From positions 1 to 64,000 of the forward strand of contig NZ_JAFBEB010000013.1 in the NCBI RefSeq assembly GCF_016908525.1: a stretch of 64,000 bases of DNA. Direction: 5' to 3'. Below, piece by piece: positions 43,899 through 52,331 of this stretch. The stretch comes from Brevibacillus fulvus. GTDB taxonomy: Bacteria > Bacillota > Bacilli > Brevibacillales > Brevibacillaceae. Below the pieces are notes generated by a model. It worked only from the letters and a program-made list of their open reading frames with translations. It had not been told where the DNA came from and made no database searches. The position numbers were made by a program, and so were the translations under genes. Position 1 is the stretch's first letter; every line of letters begins with the position of its first letter.

Positions 43899-43918
43899 AT
43901 CCAACGCTTCGTTGTTTA
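43879..43918. terminator. Hairpin shared by glutaredoxin and ArsR genes
   Basis: GAAGCGTTGGATC / GATCCAACGCTTC. The left arm is the last codons of the glutaredoxin gene. T-rich tails lie on both sides, so it may act for both convergent genes. Confidence 0.7.
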
Positions 43919-43938
43919 TCAGATGAACCCCTGAGGGA

Positions 43939-44277
43939 TCAACCAATCGCATTTACCTCATGTTGAAGTCTTTTGTTAATGATTGCGGACATATCGGGAA
44001 GTTGTTCGACAATGCGTTTTACCATTGGTGCGCATTCTGTATTGACCGAATAAAAGACCCATGGACCTTTTCGGCTTTCTTTAACAAGTCCATATGTTTT
44101 TAATTTTGCTAAATGTTGTGATACGGATGGCTGAGAAGCTTGAAGAATTTCAACAAGATCACGGACACAAAGTGATTGAACATGAAGCAGTGCCATTATG
44201 GTTAATCGTGTTTTGTCACCCAATAACTTATATATATCTGCTAGGTAGAGCAACTGCATCAAATCCGCGGCTTCCAT
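43939..44277 (-). CDS. ArsR-family winged-helix regulator
   Basis: A 112-residue ArsR/SmtB-type repressor. The helix-turn-helix is at about 42-66 (ILQASQPSVSQHLAKLKTYG) and the wing in VKESRKGPWVFYSV. The alpha-3 metal motif ELCVCDL of arsenic sensors reads SLCVRDL, so one cysteine is missing, and classical As(III) sensing is unlikely. No target operon is adjacent other than itself; pstB lies upstream in the same direction. Confidence 0.85.
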   Translation of the reverse strand: MEAADLMQLLYLADIYKLLGDKTRLTIMALLHVQSLCVRDLVEILQASQPSVSQHLAKLKTYGLVKESRKGPWVFYSVNTECAPMVKRIVEQLPDMSAIINKRLQHEVNAIG

Positions 44278-44422
44278 ATGATCCCACCTTTATCCAATAT
44301 TTCTGTTTACCAGTATACTATACCTTATTCCAGATGGGAAAGATGATAAGTTTTACCGGTTTTAGTTTTATTGGTCAGCGTGGAACGAGAACATCCCCGG
44401 AATACGGATTCGCGTACAGCAT

Positions 44423-45175
44423 TCAGCCAAATCGTCCGGTAATGTAATCTTCGGTGCGCTGATCGGCTGGATTTTGGAAGATCACGGACGTGTCATCGTA
44501 CTCAACCAGCTCACCGCTCAGGAAAAAGGCGGTTTTGTCGGATATGCGCGCTGCTTGCTGCATATTGTGGGTCACGATGACAATCGTGTAGGACGATTTC
44601 AGTTCTTCCAGCAGCTCCTCGATTTTTGCTGTGGAGATTGGGTCCAGCGCGGATGTCGGTTCATCCATCAACAAGATTTGCGGATTGACGGCAAGCGCTC
44701 GGGCGATGCACAACCTTTGTTGCTGCCCGCCAGACAGCCCTTGCGCCGGCTTTTTGAGCACGTCTTTCACTTCTTCCCACAAAGCTGCTGCCTTCAGGCT
44801 GTTCTCGACGATCTCGTCCAATGTGGAACGATTGGTAATTCCATGCATTCTCGGCCCAAACGCCACATTGTCATAGATACTTTTCGGAAACGGATTGGGC
44901 TGTTGAAACACCATCCCGATTTGTTTGCGCAACCTTTCCACATCCACCTTGGCGTCATAAATATCGACGCCGTCCACCAGGACCTCACCGGTTATTTCCA
45001 CATTGGCAATCATGTCGTTCATGCGGTTCAACGTGCGCAAAAAAGTGGATTTGCCGCATCCTGACGGACCGATAAACGCTGTGATGCTCTTTTCCTCAAT
45101 TTCGAGATTGATTTGAAACAATGCTTGCTGTTTGCCATAAAACAGATCGAGATTTTTCACATCGATTATGCTCAC
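44423..45175 (-). CDS. pstB: Phosphate ABC transporter ATP-binding protein PstB (second copy)
   Basis: A 250-residue ATPase with Walker [11 protein letters not shown] (33-42), Q-loop [11 protein letters not shown], signature [15 protein letters not shown], Walker [17 protein letters not shown] and H-loop [12 protein letters not shown]. It starts at GTG behind GGGGGC. It stands alone, separated from pstSCAB by a chemoreceptor gene on the other strand, with PhoP-box-like repeats in its own promoter region. It should couple to the PstC-PstA pore. Confidence 0.95.
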   Translation of the reverse strand: MSIIDVKNLDLFYGKQQALFQINLEIEEKSITAFIGPSGCGKSTFLRTLNRMNDMIANVEITGEVLVDGVDIYDAKVDVERLRKQIGMVFQQPNPFPKSIYDNVAFGPRMHGITNRSTLDEIVENSLKAAALWEEVKDVLKKPAQGLSGGQQQRLCIARALAVNPQILLMDEPTSALDPISTAKIEELLEELKSSYTIVIVTHNMQQAARISDKTAFFLSGELVEYDDTSVIFQNPADQRTEDYITGRFG

Positions 45176-45257
45176 GTTGTCTCTGCCCCCACGATTTATC
45201 TATTTGTACACCACTTTTCTACTCCTTATCAGGATAACGGACGTGTATGAGGCGCAT

Positions 45258-45332
45258 ATGTAAGCAGTGTTAAGTTTTCTTTAAGTTTTTCCTCAAGTGT
45301 CTTTTTTGTACGCAGTGTAAATTTAAGGTTAA
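45258..45332 (-). promoter_or_regulatory. PhoP-box-like repeats before the second pstB
   Basis: Minus strand, 11-base-spaced repeats: TTAACC (45332-45327), TTTACA (45321-45316), TACAAA (45310-45305), then a second group TTAAAG, TTAACA, TTACAT ending at 45258. The B. subtilis PhoP consensus is TT(A/T/C)ACA with five-base gaps. This lies in the divergent region between pstB and the chemoreceptor gene. Confidence 0.6.
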
Positions 45333-45417
45333 TTTTGCTTCACATTGAATCCGCGATGACTGACTGCCATTACAATATGTTTGTGGGTTTTATATGAATA
45401 AAAGGAGAGAGTATCGA

Positions 45418-47427
45418 TTGAGGGGAAAAATCAAGCTACTCACAAGCCGTACCCAAAAACATCGCTCGATCATGCACAAACTATTCGCGGGAATATGCTT
45501 CATCGTCCTGATCATCATGTCTTCCTCCGCCGTTTCAATCGGACATCAAGCTCAGCTGGTCCTCAGCCAAAATGCCAAAGAGCAACTCGTCACTGCAGCC
45601 GAGTCCTCCGTAAAAGAAGTCCGGCTACGGGTGCAATCGATTATCTCCTCCCTGGAGACATTCGCTGCAGTCTATAAAACCAACTCGGTTTCCAACAGTG
45701 ACGTATTTGACGCATTTGAAGAAATGGCAAGCAAAAACAAGGATATTTCCGAATTGCAAATTGCCAGTACATCCGGCAAGTTCTTCTCTTTTCCCGGGTC
45801 CCCTACCGACGATTCCTATGATCCGCGACAGACGGACTGGTACAAAGGCGCGATTGCCCAAAAAGGAGTATTCATCTCGGATGTGTTTCGCTACTCGGAA
45901 ACTGAATTTCCCAAGGTAGCCATTTCCTTGCCAATCAATGACGCCAGCGGGCAAGTCGCCCAGGTCCTGGTCGCCTTTGTCTCCATTCCTTCTTTAAGCG
46001 AATTTGTCGAGCAGATGCGGATTGGCGCAACCGGTTACGTTTGCATTGTCGATCAAAGCGGCCGGGTCGTCGCTCATCCGGATAAAAAATTTGCGTTGCA
46101 GCGACCTGCCTACGAAAACCGGAACCTGATCAAGGAGTTGCTCGCCAACAAAACCGGGTTCAGTCATACTACCCTCCAGGGAAACGCCATTTTGGCCGCC
46201 TATGTATATGATCCTGTCCTGCGCTGGGGTGTGATCGTTTCGCAAAATGAAGCAGAGGTGCAAACAGAGGTAGACCGGCTGCAACATATCATTTTGCTGG
46301 TGTTTATCATCGGTCTGATCGTCTTGGCCGCGGTTCTGTACTTCTTTGTAAGAGCGATCACCCGTCCGCTGAAAGAAGTTCAGCAAAAGCTGGAGCGGTT
46401 CAGCGAAGGCGACCTGTCGCAAGCCATATCGGTAAAAACCAACGATGAAATGAAAATATTGGCGGACAGCTTTAATCGAATGAGCGGCAAACTCAGAGAG
46501 ATTATTCGCGACATTAGCCAGGTAAGCCTTGATGTCAAAGCGATTGCCGCCAAAGTGGCGGAGGAATCGCAGCATTCTTGGCAATCGCAGATTCAGATCT
46601 CCGCTGTCATCGCTACTTGGGTGTCGGAAATGGAAAAACAGAAGGAAGAAATCGAGCAAATCGGCAGGACGACCGAGCAGATCACCGATGAAATTGCCAT
46701 TATCCATAGCCACATTGCCGAAGCTGGCGGTGATCACGAACAGGTGCTCCGGCAATCATCACAGGTTAACATGGCTTTTACCGAACTGACGAACAGCATG
46801 GCGGAGATCTCCCAGGATATGAAAGCGTCGCAAATGGCCATCGGCGACCTGCATCTCAGCATCATCGAAGCCGGCGGCATTCTTTCCTCGATTCTCGAAA
46901 TCTCCAAAAAGACCAAACTGCTCTCGCTAAATGCCCGAATCGAAGCCTCACGGGCGGGACATTTGGGTTTGGGGTTTGGAGTCGTTGCCGATGAAATTCG
47001 CAACTTGTCGGAACAAACCGAAGCAGCCGCACAACAAATCGAGCGCGTGCTTATGCTCATTCAAAACAATATGAATATTGTAGCTGACCGGATGACGCAA
47101 ACAGAAAAAGCGACGGTTGCCGGAGGAGAGATTCTCTCGCTGACCACTTCGCAATTCCGGCAAATTGTCCAAACCAGTGAGGGTCTGTATCATCGCTTCC
47201 AGCAGATTCAGCAGCTTTCCTCCGCCATCCACAAGCAAAGCCATCTGATCGAAAATGGCGTAGGGCTGTTGGCCGCTTCCCATCAAACGATCATCGCCGG
47301 CTCACAGGAAGCGGCAGCCTCTGCCGAGGAAAGCGCAGCGATCGCGCAGCAATTTACGGAAGACGCCGATCAGCTTACCCAACTGGTAGATGGACTTCAG
47401 TCCGAAATCGCCTATTTCCGCCCTTGA
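45418..47427 (+). CDS. Methyl-accepting chemotaxis protein with Cache sensor
   Basis: A 669-residue chemoreceptor. First membrane helix about 25-45, an extracellular dCache domain with [11 protein letters not shown] (about 140-150) and [18 protein letters not shown], second membrane helix about 290-312, HAMP ([20 protein letters not shown]), and a cytoplasmic signalling helix with [14 protein letters not shown] and [15 protein letters not shown]. The hairpin tip differs from the usual EQTNLLALNAAIEAARAGE at several positions. TTG 45418 is preferred because AGGAGAGAG precedes it; ATG 45394 lacks a site. It lies inside the pst locus on the opposite strand. Confidence 0.9.
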   Translation: MRGKIKLLTSRTQKHRSIMHKLFAGICFIVLIIMSSSAVSIGHQAQLVLSQNAKEQLVTAAESSVKEVRLRVQSIISSLETFAAVYKTNSVSNSDVFDAFEEMASKNKDISELQIASTSGKFFSFPGSPTDDSYDPRQTDWYKGAIAQKGVFISDVFRYSETEFPKVAISLPINDASGQVAQVLVAFVSIPSLSEFVEQMRIGATGYVCIVDQSGRVVAHPDKKFALQRPAYENRNLIKELLANKTGFSHTTLQGNAILAAYVYDPVLRWGVIVSQNEAEVQTEVDRLQHIILLVFIIGLIVLAAVLYFFVRAITRPLKEVQQKLERFSEGDLSQAISVKTNDEMKILADSFNRMSGKLREIIRDISQVSLDVKAIAAKVAEESQHSWQSQIQISAVIATWVSEMEKQKEEIEQIGRTTEQITDEIAIIHSHIAEAGGDHEQVLRQSSQVNMAFTELTNSMAEISQDMKASQMAIGDLHLSIIEAGGILSSILEISKKTKLLSLNARIEASRAGHLGLGFGVVADEIRNLSEQTEAAAQQIERVLMLIQNNMNIVADRMTQTEKATVAGGEILSLTTSQFRQIVQTSEGLYHRFQQIQQLSSAIHKQSHLIENGVGLLAASHQTIIAGSQEAAASAEESAAIAQQFTEDADQLTQLVDGLQSEIAYFRP

Positions 47428-47438
47428 TCCAACAGAGT

Positions 47439-47476
47439 AAAAAAGGTTGCCGAATCAATCTTCGGCAACCTTTTTG
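47439..47476. terminator. Bidirectional terminator between chemoreceptor and pstB
   Basis: AAAAAAGGTTGCCGAA / TTCGGCAACCTTTTT, perfect stem with T-tracts on both strands. Confidence 0.9.
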
Positions 47477-47488
47477 CGATGCGATGCT

Positions 47489-48268
47489 TCAACCAAATTT
47501 ACCTGTGATGTAATCTTCCGTTTGCTTTTGGGCAGGAGACGTGAACAAAATGGAGGTTTCGTTCATTTCGATCAGTTCGCCCATCAGGAAAAAGGCGGTT
47601 TTGTCGGAAATTCTCGCTGCCTGATGCAAATTGTGCGTGACGATCACAATCGTGTATTCATCCTTTAATTCGCTGATCAGTTCTTCCACCTTCATTGTGG
47701 AAATCGGGTCCAACGCGGATGCCGGTTCATCCAGCAGCAAGATGGACGGCTGCATGGCAATCGCGCGAGCTATGCAAAGCCGCTGCTGTTGTCCGCCGGA
47801 AAGCGCCAAGGCCGACTCTTTCAGCCGGTCTTTTACCTCATCCCATAAAGCTGCTTTGCGCAAGCTTTGTTCCACGATCTCATCCAGTTCCGCTTTGCTG
47901 CGGATTCCGTGGTAACGCGGCGCCAATGCAATATTTTCATAAATCGATTTAAAAAACGGATTGGCCCGTTGGAAAACCATGCCGACCAGTTGACGCAGCC
48001 CTTCGATGTTCACGTTGCTATCATTGATTTCAATCCCGTCAATTTCAATCGAACCCGTCACCCGACAGGAAGGAATCAAATCATTCATCCGGTTCAGGCT
48101 GCGCAAAAACGTAGATTTCCCGCAGCCTGACGGCCCGATAAACGCCGTTACGGTATTTCGTTCAATCTCCATGCTGATCTTGGATACGGCCGTTTTTTCG
48201 CCATAAGCGACAGACAAATCTTTGGTCCGAATAATCGTGTTTCCCTGGTCAAAATCTAGCGTGTTCAC
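47489..48268 (-). CDS. pstB: Phosphate ABC transporter ATP-binding protein PstB (first copy)
   Basis: A 259-residue ATPase with [10 protein letters not shown] (about 42-51), [41 protein letters not shown] and [12 protein letters not shown]. It starts at GTG behind GAGGTGG. It is the last gene of pstS-pstC-pstA-pstB. Differences from the second copy are spread through the protein, so the duplication is not recent. DEPAS replaces the DEPTS of the other copy. Confidence 0.95.
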   Translation of the reverse strand: MNTLDFDQGNTIIRTKDLSVAYGEKTAVSKISMEIERNTVTAFIGPSGCGKSTFLRSLNRMNDLIPSCRVTGSIEIDGIEINDSNVNIEGLRQLVGMVFQRANPFFKSIYENIALAPRYHGIRSKAELDEIVEQSLRKAALWDEVKDRLKESALALSGGQQQRLCIARAIAMQPSILLLDEPASALDPISTMKVEELISELKDEYTIVIVTHNLHQAARISDKTAFFLMGELIEMNETSILFTSPAQKQTEDYITGKFG

Positions 48269-48284
48269 CTATTCCACCTCTTTC

Positions 48285-49175
48285 TTAGCGAGTCACCGAT
48301 GTCATCTTTTTAAACAGCCACGTGCCAAACCATCTGGCACCCAAGTTGAACAGCAGTACGGCAAGGACAAGAATTGCCGCCGCGCCGTCGGCAACGTCAC
48401 GAGCGTCCGGAGTCAACCCTTCGGTGTTTACCTTCCAGATGTGCACAGCCAAAGTTTCCGCAGGGCGAAACGGATTGAGCGGTGAAGTGGGCGAATCGAG
48501 ATTAAAGTCATGAAAAATCAGATCGGGCGAAGACATCCCGGCAGTAAACAGCAAGGCGGCCGCTTCACCAAATACGCGCCCGGAAGCGAGAATCGCTCCC
48601 GTAACGATTCCCGGCAGTGCAGCCGGCAAAAGAACCGTAACCACCGTCCGCCATTTGGAGATCCCTAAGGCAAAACTGGCTTCCTTTTGACTTTTCGGGA
48701 CATTGCGAATCGCATCCTCAGAGATCCGGACCAGCAAGGGCAAATTGAAAACGGTCAGAGCCAGCGCTCCCGACATCAAAGAATAGCCCCAGCCGGTCAT
48801 CGTTACAAACACCAGCAACCCAAACAGCCCGACCACAATCGAAGGCAGGGAAGACAGCACCTCAATGCAAAGGCGAATGCTTTGCGTAATCCGGTTGTTT
48901 GGCGCGTATTCGGCCATATAGATACCCGCCCCCAAGCCGAGCGGCAGCGAGATCAGCATGGTCAGCACCAGCAAGTAGAGGGAGTTAAACAATTGCGGGC
49001 CAACCCCTCCGCCCGCTTTTAACAAATCAGGGGGTGACGTTATAAAATCAAAGGTCAGCTTATGCCAGCCGTTGGTCAAAATGAAGCCCAGCAGTCCGAC
49101 CAACACGGCGATGATCAACACGGCAATTCCCGTCAACACATACGTAGCGATCCGATCGATTGTTTTTGCTCTCAT
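48285..49175 (-). CDS. pstA: Phosphate ABC transporter permease PstA
   Basis: A 296-residue inner-membrane permease with six predicted helices (first about 12-34). Family features are GVGPQLFNSLYLLVLTMLIS, GIYMAEYAP (about 86-94), the coupling loop EASFALGISKWRTVVTVLLP, and GRVFGEAAALLFTAG. It overlaps pstC by four bases and lies 16 bases before pstB. Confidence 0.95.
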   Translation of the reverse strand: MRAKTIDRIATYVLTGIAVLIIAVLVGLLGFILTNGWHKLTFDFITSPPDLLKAGGGVGPQLFNSLYLLVLTMLISLPLGLGAGIYMAEYAPNNRITQSIRLCIEVLSSLPSIVVGLFGLLVFVTMTGWGYSLMSGALALTVFNLPLLVRISEDAIRNVPKSQKEASFALGISKWRTVVTVLLPAALPGIVTGAILASGRVFGEAAALLFTAGMSSPDLIFHDFNLDSPTSPLNPFRPAETLAVHIWKVNTEGLTPDARDVADGAAAILVLAVLLFNLGARWFGTWLFKKMTSVTR

Positions 49176-50164
49176 CGATTATCCAACTTCTTTCTGCCCA
49201 GGATGCGAAGAATCATGATAAAGAAAAGGGACATTAACAGGAGCAGCAGGGCCAGCGACCACAGCGCATTGTTGTATGCTGTTCCCTGAATCGTATTGCC
49301 CATGTTCAAAGTGATCGCACTGGTCAAGGTACTGATTGGGTCAAAGATGCTTTCCGGAAGCTTGGATGTATTCCCGATGACCATTTGCACGGCCAGCGCT
49401 TCCCCAAAAGCCCGCGCCATCCCCAAGACAATGGCTGTCAAGCAACCGGGCAAAGCACCGTGCAGCACGACATGCCAGATCGTTTGCCACCGCGTCGCGC
49501 CCAACGCACGGGCCGCATTGCGCATATCTTGCGGCACCGCTTCAATGGCGTCCGTCGCAACGCTTGTAATCGTCGGCAGAATCATCAAGGCCAGCACCAG
49601 ACCGCCCGCCAGCAAGCTGAATCCCAAGACTTCAAACCGCTCGCGAATAAAGGGAACGAGCACAGTCAAACCTACATATCCATAAACGACAGATGGGATA
49701 CCAACCAACAGTTCAATGACCGGTTTGACGAATTTCTTCCCAAATGTCGGGTAAATTTCATTCATAAAAATGGCAGCGCCAATTCCCAGCGGCGCAGCGA
49801 CCAAAGCCGCCAACACCGTGACCAAAAACGATCCGAGAATAAACGAGAATGCCCCAAATAAAGCAGGTTCGCCTTCGGGGTCCCATTTCAGCCCCGTGAG
49901 AAAATCAACAATGCTCACTTGATTGACAAAGAAAGTAGACAACCCTTTGGAAGCGATAAAGTAAATAATAGAAATAACTGCAATCAACAGCAAGGCCGCA
50001 CAAGACATGGCGATCGCCTTGCCAAAAAAGTTTTCCAGCGATTGTTTTTTATTTGGCTTCAGCAGCTTGCTTTGCAGATAAGATTTGTCTCTTGCCAGAC
50101 GGTGCTGCTGTCGGCCAACGTTCTTCTCGATCATGGTCATTCCATCGGATCCCTGACGATTCAT
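49172..50164 (-). CDS. pstC: Phosphate ABC transporter permease PstC
   Basis: A 330-residue permease with a cytoplasmic N-terminal stretch of about 48 residues before the first helix. Conserved AAIFMNEIYP, PSVVYGYVGLTVLVPF, coupling loop NAARALGATRWQTIWHVVLH, and MARAFGEALAVQMVIGN. GGAGGAAG precedes the ATG. It forms the Pi channel with PstA. Confidence 0.95.
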   Translation of the reverse strand: MNRQGSDGMTMIEKNVGRQQHRLARDKSYLQSKLLKPNKKQSLENFFGKAIAMSCAALLLIAVISIIYFIASKGLSTFFVNQVSIVDFLTGLKWDPEGEPALFGAFSFILGSFLVTVLAALVAAPLGIGAAIFMNEIYPTFGKKFVKPVIELLVGIPSVVYGYVGLTVLVPFIRERFEVLGFSLLAGGLVLALMILPTITSVATDAIEAVPQDMRNAARALGATRWQTIWHVVLHGALPGCLTAIVLGMARAFGEALAVQMVIGNTSKLPESIFDPISTLTSAITLNMGNTIQGTAYNNALWSLALLLLLMSLFFIMILRILGRKKLDNR

Positions 50165-50289
50165 AATCTTCCTCCATTCATAAAAGCAAACTGGCTTCGC
50201 CTCCCCAACGGCGAAGAATGATCCGCTGCCGCTCGCTTACGTCTTCTGTACAACTCTGTCTATTTTTTTCGTACAGTGACATGCAGAAT

Positions 50290-50310
50290 GAGGGGTATCA
50301 TCTACCCCTC
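50290..50310 (-). other. Hairpin between pstS and pstC
   Basis: GAGGGGTA / TACCCCTC with a five-base loop, 21 bases after the pstS stop and without a T-tract. It is likely a 3' stabiliser or processing site that raises pstS mRNA over pstCAB. Confidence 0.5.
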
Positions 50311-50330
50311 TCTCCGCTTCCGGTTCTGGC

Positions 50331-51272
50331 TTACTTTTGGGTTACATTGCCTTGGGCATCACGTTCAACCTTCATTTCCGTCACAGGGATAAATCCTGTC
50401 TCCACAACGGTTTTCCCTTGGACTTCATCACCCATGATGTAATCGAGGAAAGCTTTTGTTGTGCCGGCCGGTTCGCCTTTTGTATACATGTGTTCATAAG
50501 CCCATACCGGGTATTTATTGGTCACGATATTGTCTTTGTTTGCTTCAACGCCATCCAGCTTCAATGCTTTCACAGATTCATTCAAATAGGAAAGCGCCAG
50601 ATAACCGATTGCTCCCGGTGTTTCGGAGATGATTTTGCGAACAGTACCGGAGGAATCTTCCGTGATGCCTTCTGCTTCCTCATTTCCATCCAAAGCGAAC
50701 TGATGGAATACCGCACGCGTTCCGGAGCTTTTTGGACGGTTCACCAAAGTTACTTTTACATCAGCGCCGCCAACTTCTTTCCAGTTGGTGATTTTGCCTG
50801 TAAAGATTCCGATCAATTGCTCTTTGGTCAAATTGTCCACGCCTACTTGCGGGTTGGCTACAGCTGCCATGCCTACTACTGCTACTTTATGATCAACCAG
50901 TTCTTGTGCCGGGATACCGTCTTTCTCTTCGGCAAAAATGTCGGAGTTACCAATCGATGCAGCGCCGCTTGCCACTTGGCTCAAACCGGTACCGCTTCCG
51001 CCGCCTTGAACTTGAATTTGCGTACCGCTGTTTTTGCTCATGAAATCTTTGGCTGCTTGCTCCACCAGCGGTTGCAGCGCCGTTGAGCCGACCGCAGTCA
51101 CCGGTTCGTTTGCTGCAGGCTCTGCCGGCTTATTGGAATCAGCTGGAGCTGGTGCGGAACTGTCCGTTTTCGGCTGCTCCTGTTGAGGTGTTGCCGCATT
51201 GTTGGAACCACACCCTGCCAGTATGGCACCAACCAGAGTGAGAGCCATCATAAATTTGCTCAATCGTTTCAT
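50331..51272 (-). CDS. pstS: Phosphate-binding lipoprotein PstS
   Basis: A 313-residue lipoprotein that captures phosphate. Lipobox LAGC (Cys about 21), a Pro/Ala/Ser-rich linker, then the binding domain with VTAVGSTALQPLVE (about 59-72), GGGSGTGLSQVASGAASIGNSD (Pi-binding loop, about 91-112, quoted in part: GGGSGTGLSQ), NRPKSSGTRAVFHQF, and ETPGAIGYLALSYL. It is first in the pst operon, under PhoP-box-like repeats. Confidence 0.96.
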   Translation of the reverse strand: MKRLSKFMMALTLVGAILAGCGSNNAATPQQEQPKTDSSAPAPADSNKPAEPAANEPVTAVGSTALQPLVEQAAKDFMSKNSGTQIQVQGGGSGTGLSQVASGAASIGNSDIFAEEKDGIPAQELVDHKVAVVGMAAVANPQVGVDNLTKEQLIGIFTGKITNWKEVGGADVKVTLVNRPKSSGTRAVFHQFALDGNEEAEGITEDSSGTVRKIISETPGAIGYLALSYLNESVKALKLDGVEANKDNIVTNKYPVWAYEHMYTKGEPAGTTKAFLDYIMGDEVQGKTVVETGFIPVTEMKVERDAQGNVTQK

Positions 51273-51328
51273 GAATTGATAATCCTCCCCGTATGAATCT
51301 GTTTTTTTAATCGTCCTTTCATGTACAA

Positions 51329-51393
51329 ACTATACGGTTCGAATGTTGTTGCAGTATGTTGCAAATGTTAAGCTTTCTTAAAGATTGGTAAAG
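51329..51393 (-). promoter_or_regulatory. pstS promoter with PhoP-box-like repeats
   Basis: Minus strand TTTACC (51393-51388), TTTAAG, TTAACA, AACATA and ACAACA at close to 11-base spacing down to about 51344, then a -10 TATAGT (51334-51329). The -35 position is occupied by the repeats, as in PhoP-activated promoters. Confidence 0.65.
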
Positions 51394-51471
51394 ACAGAGC
51401 ACGAGGTTGTATAATCTTTGCCCTTTTGGGAGAAAATGAGGCTTGACGCTAAAAGAAAAGGAGTGCAAAGC

Positions 51472-51669
51472 ATGGATAAGCTGGCATTAATACTCGTCAT
51501 CATTGGTGCTCTCAACTGGGGATTGATCGGATTGTTCCAATTTGATTTGGTTGCTACCTTATTCGGAGGCCAGGATTCACTGATCAGCCGCATTGTTTAC
51601 ACTCTGGTCGGCTTGGCTGGCATTTACTCCATCAAGCTTCTGTTCAGCGAACGGGAACGGGCATCTTAA
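51472..51669 (+). CDS. DUF378 small membrane protein (YuzA-like)
   Basis: A 65-residue protein with two membrane helices (about 4-20 and 39-56). The family motif IGALNWGLIGLFQFDLVATL (10-29) is complete. Function unknown. ATG 51472 follows AAGGAG at a good distance; an earlier in-frame ATG adds 18 charged residues. Divergent from pstS and monocistronic, ending at a terminator. Confidence 0.9.
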   Translation: MDKLALILVIIGALNWGLIGLFQFDLVATLFGGQDSLISRIVYTLVGLAGIYSIKLLFSERERAS

Positions 51670-51708
51670 GCACACGCTGCGTTGCAAAAGCGGTTCCCGC
51701 ATAAAAAC

Positions 51709-51745
51709 AAAGTGGCTCTCTCCATCACTGGAGGAGCCACTTTTG
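51709..51745. terminator. Terminator between DUF378 gene and GerM-domain gene
   Basis: AAAGTGGCTC / GAGCCACTTT outer stem with an inner CTCTCCA / TGGAG pairing. T-rich on both sides, so it can serve both convergent units. Confidence 0.8.
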
Positions 51746-51754
51746 CTGTTTTCG

Positions 51755-52312
51755 TCAGGAACGGGTCAGCGGCTGGCTGATATCGACGTGTCCGGCCAAT
51801 GAATCCGCTTTTTGGCCATCGACCAAAATGACGATTTCCTTTACTTCCGGAAATTGAAACAACGTTTGCTGGAGGGCATCGATCGCCATCCCTTCGCCGG
51901 TCGAACCGAGATTATACTGGTTCTTTCCTGACGCATCGATCGTCAGCGTTCCGTTTGCAAACGCAACAGAATGATAGGCAAAATTGTGCCACAGCGCTTC
52001 ATGTTCCTTCACCGCTGGTTTTTCCAACAGTTGAATGACCTGCTTATACTTGTCCACATCATCCGTATAGGAAATCTCTTGCTCTTCTTTTGTCAGCTCG
52101 AGCAGATTGTTATCGGCAAAGTAAATGGCCACCTTCGCGCGCTGCGTTGCAGGCGTTTCCGGTTTTGCCGGTGTGTCAGCGGCTGTTTGCGGCTGTGCCT
52201 CCGCGGCAGCCGGAGCGGCAGGTGCCGACGATTGCGGCTGAGTCGCCTGTTTCCCGCAACCAGCCAGCACGACCAACAAAATGAGCAGGACAATAGCAAA
52301 AGGGTTTTTCAT
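51755..52312 (-). CDS. GerM (GerMN) domain lipoprotein
   Basis: A 185-residue lipoprotein. Lipobox VLAGC (Cys about 19), an Ala/Pro/Thr-rich linker (22-58), and a GerMN domain (about 60-180: VAIYFADNNLLELTKEEQEI, LWHNFAYHSVAFANGTLTID, EGMAIDALQQTLFQFPEVKE). GerM-type domains occur in spore germination/sporulation and SpoIIIA-related proteins. It lies 19 bases after the amidase gene, so both likely act on the cell or spore wall. Confidence 0.87.
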   Translation of the reverse strand: MKNPFAIVLLILLVVLAGCGKQATQPQSSAPAAPAAAEAQPQTAADTPAKPETPATQRAKVAIYFADNNLLELTKEEQEISYTDDVDKYKQVIQLLEKPAVKEHEALWHNFAYHSVAFANGTLTIDASGKNQYNLGSTGEGMAIDALQQTLFQFPEVKEIVILVDGQKADSLAGHVDISQPLTRS

Positions 52313-52331
52313 CCTATGACCTCCATAGCAG

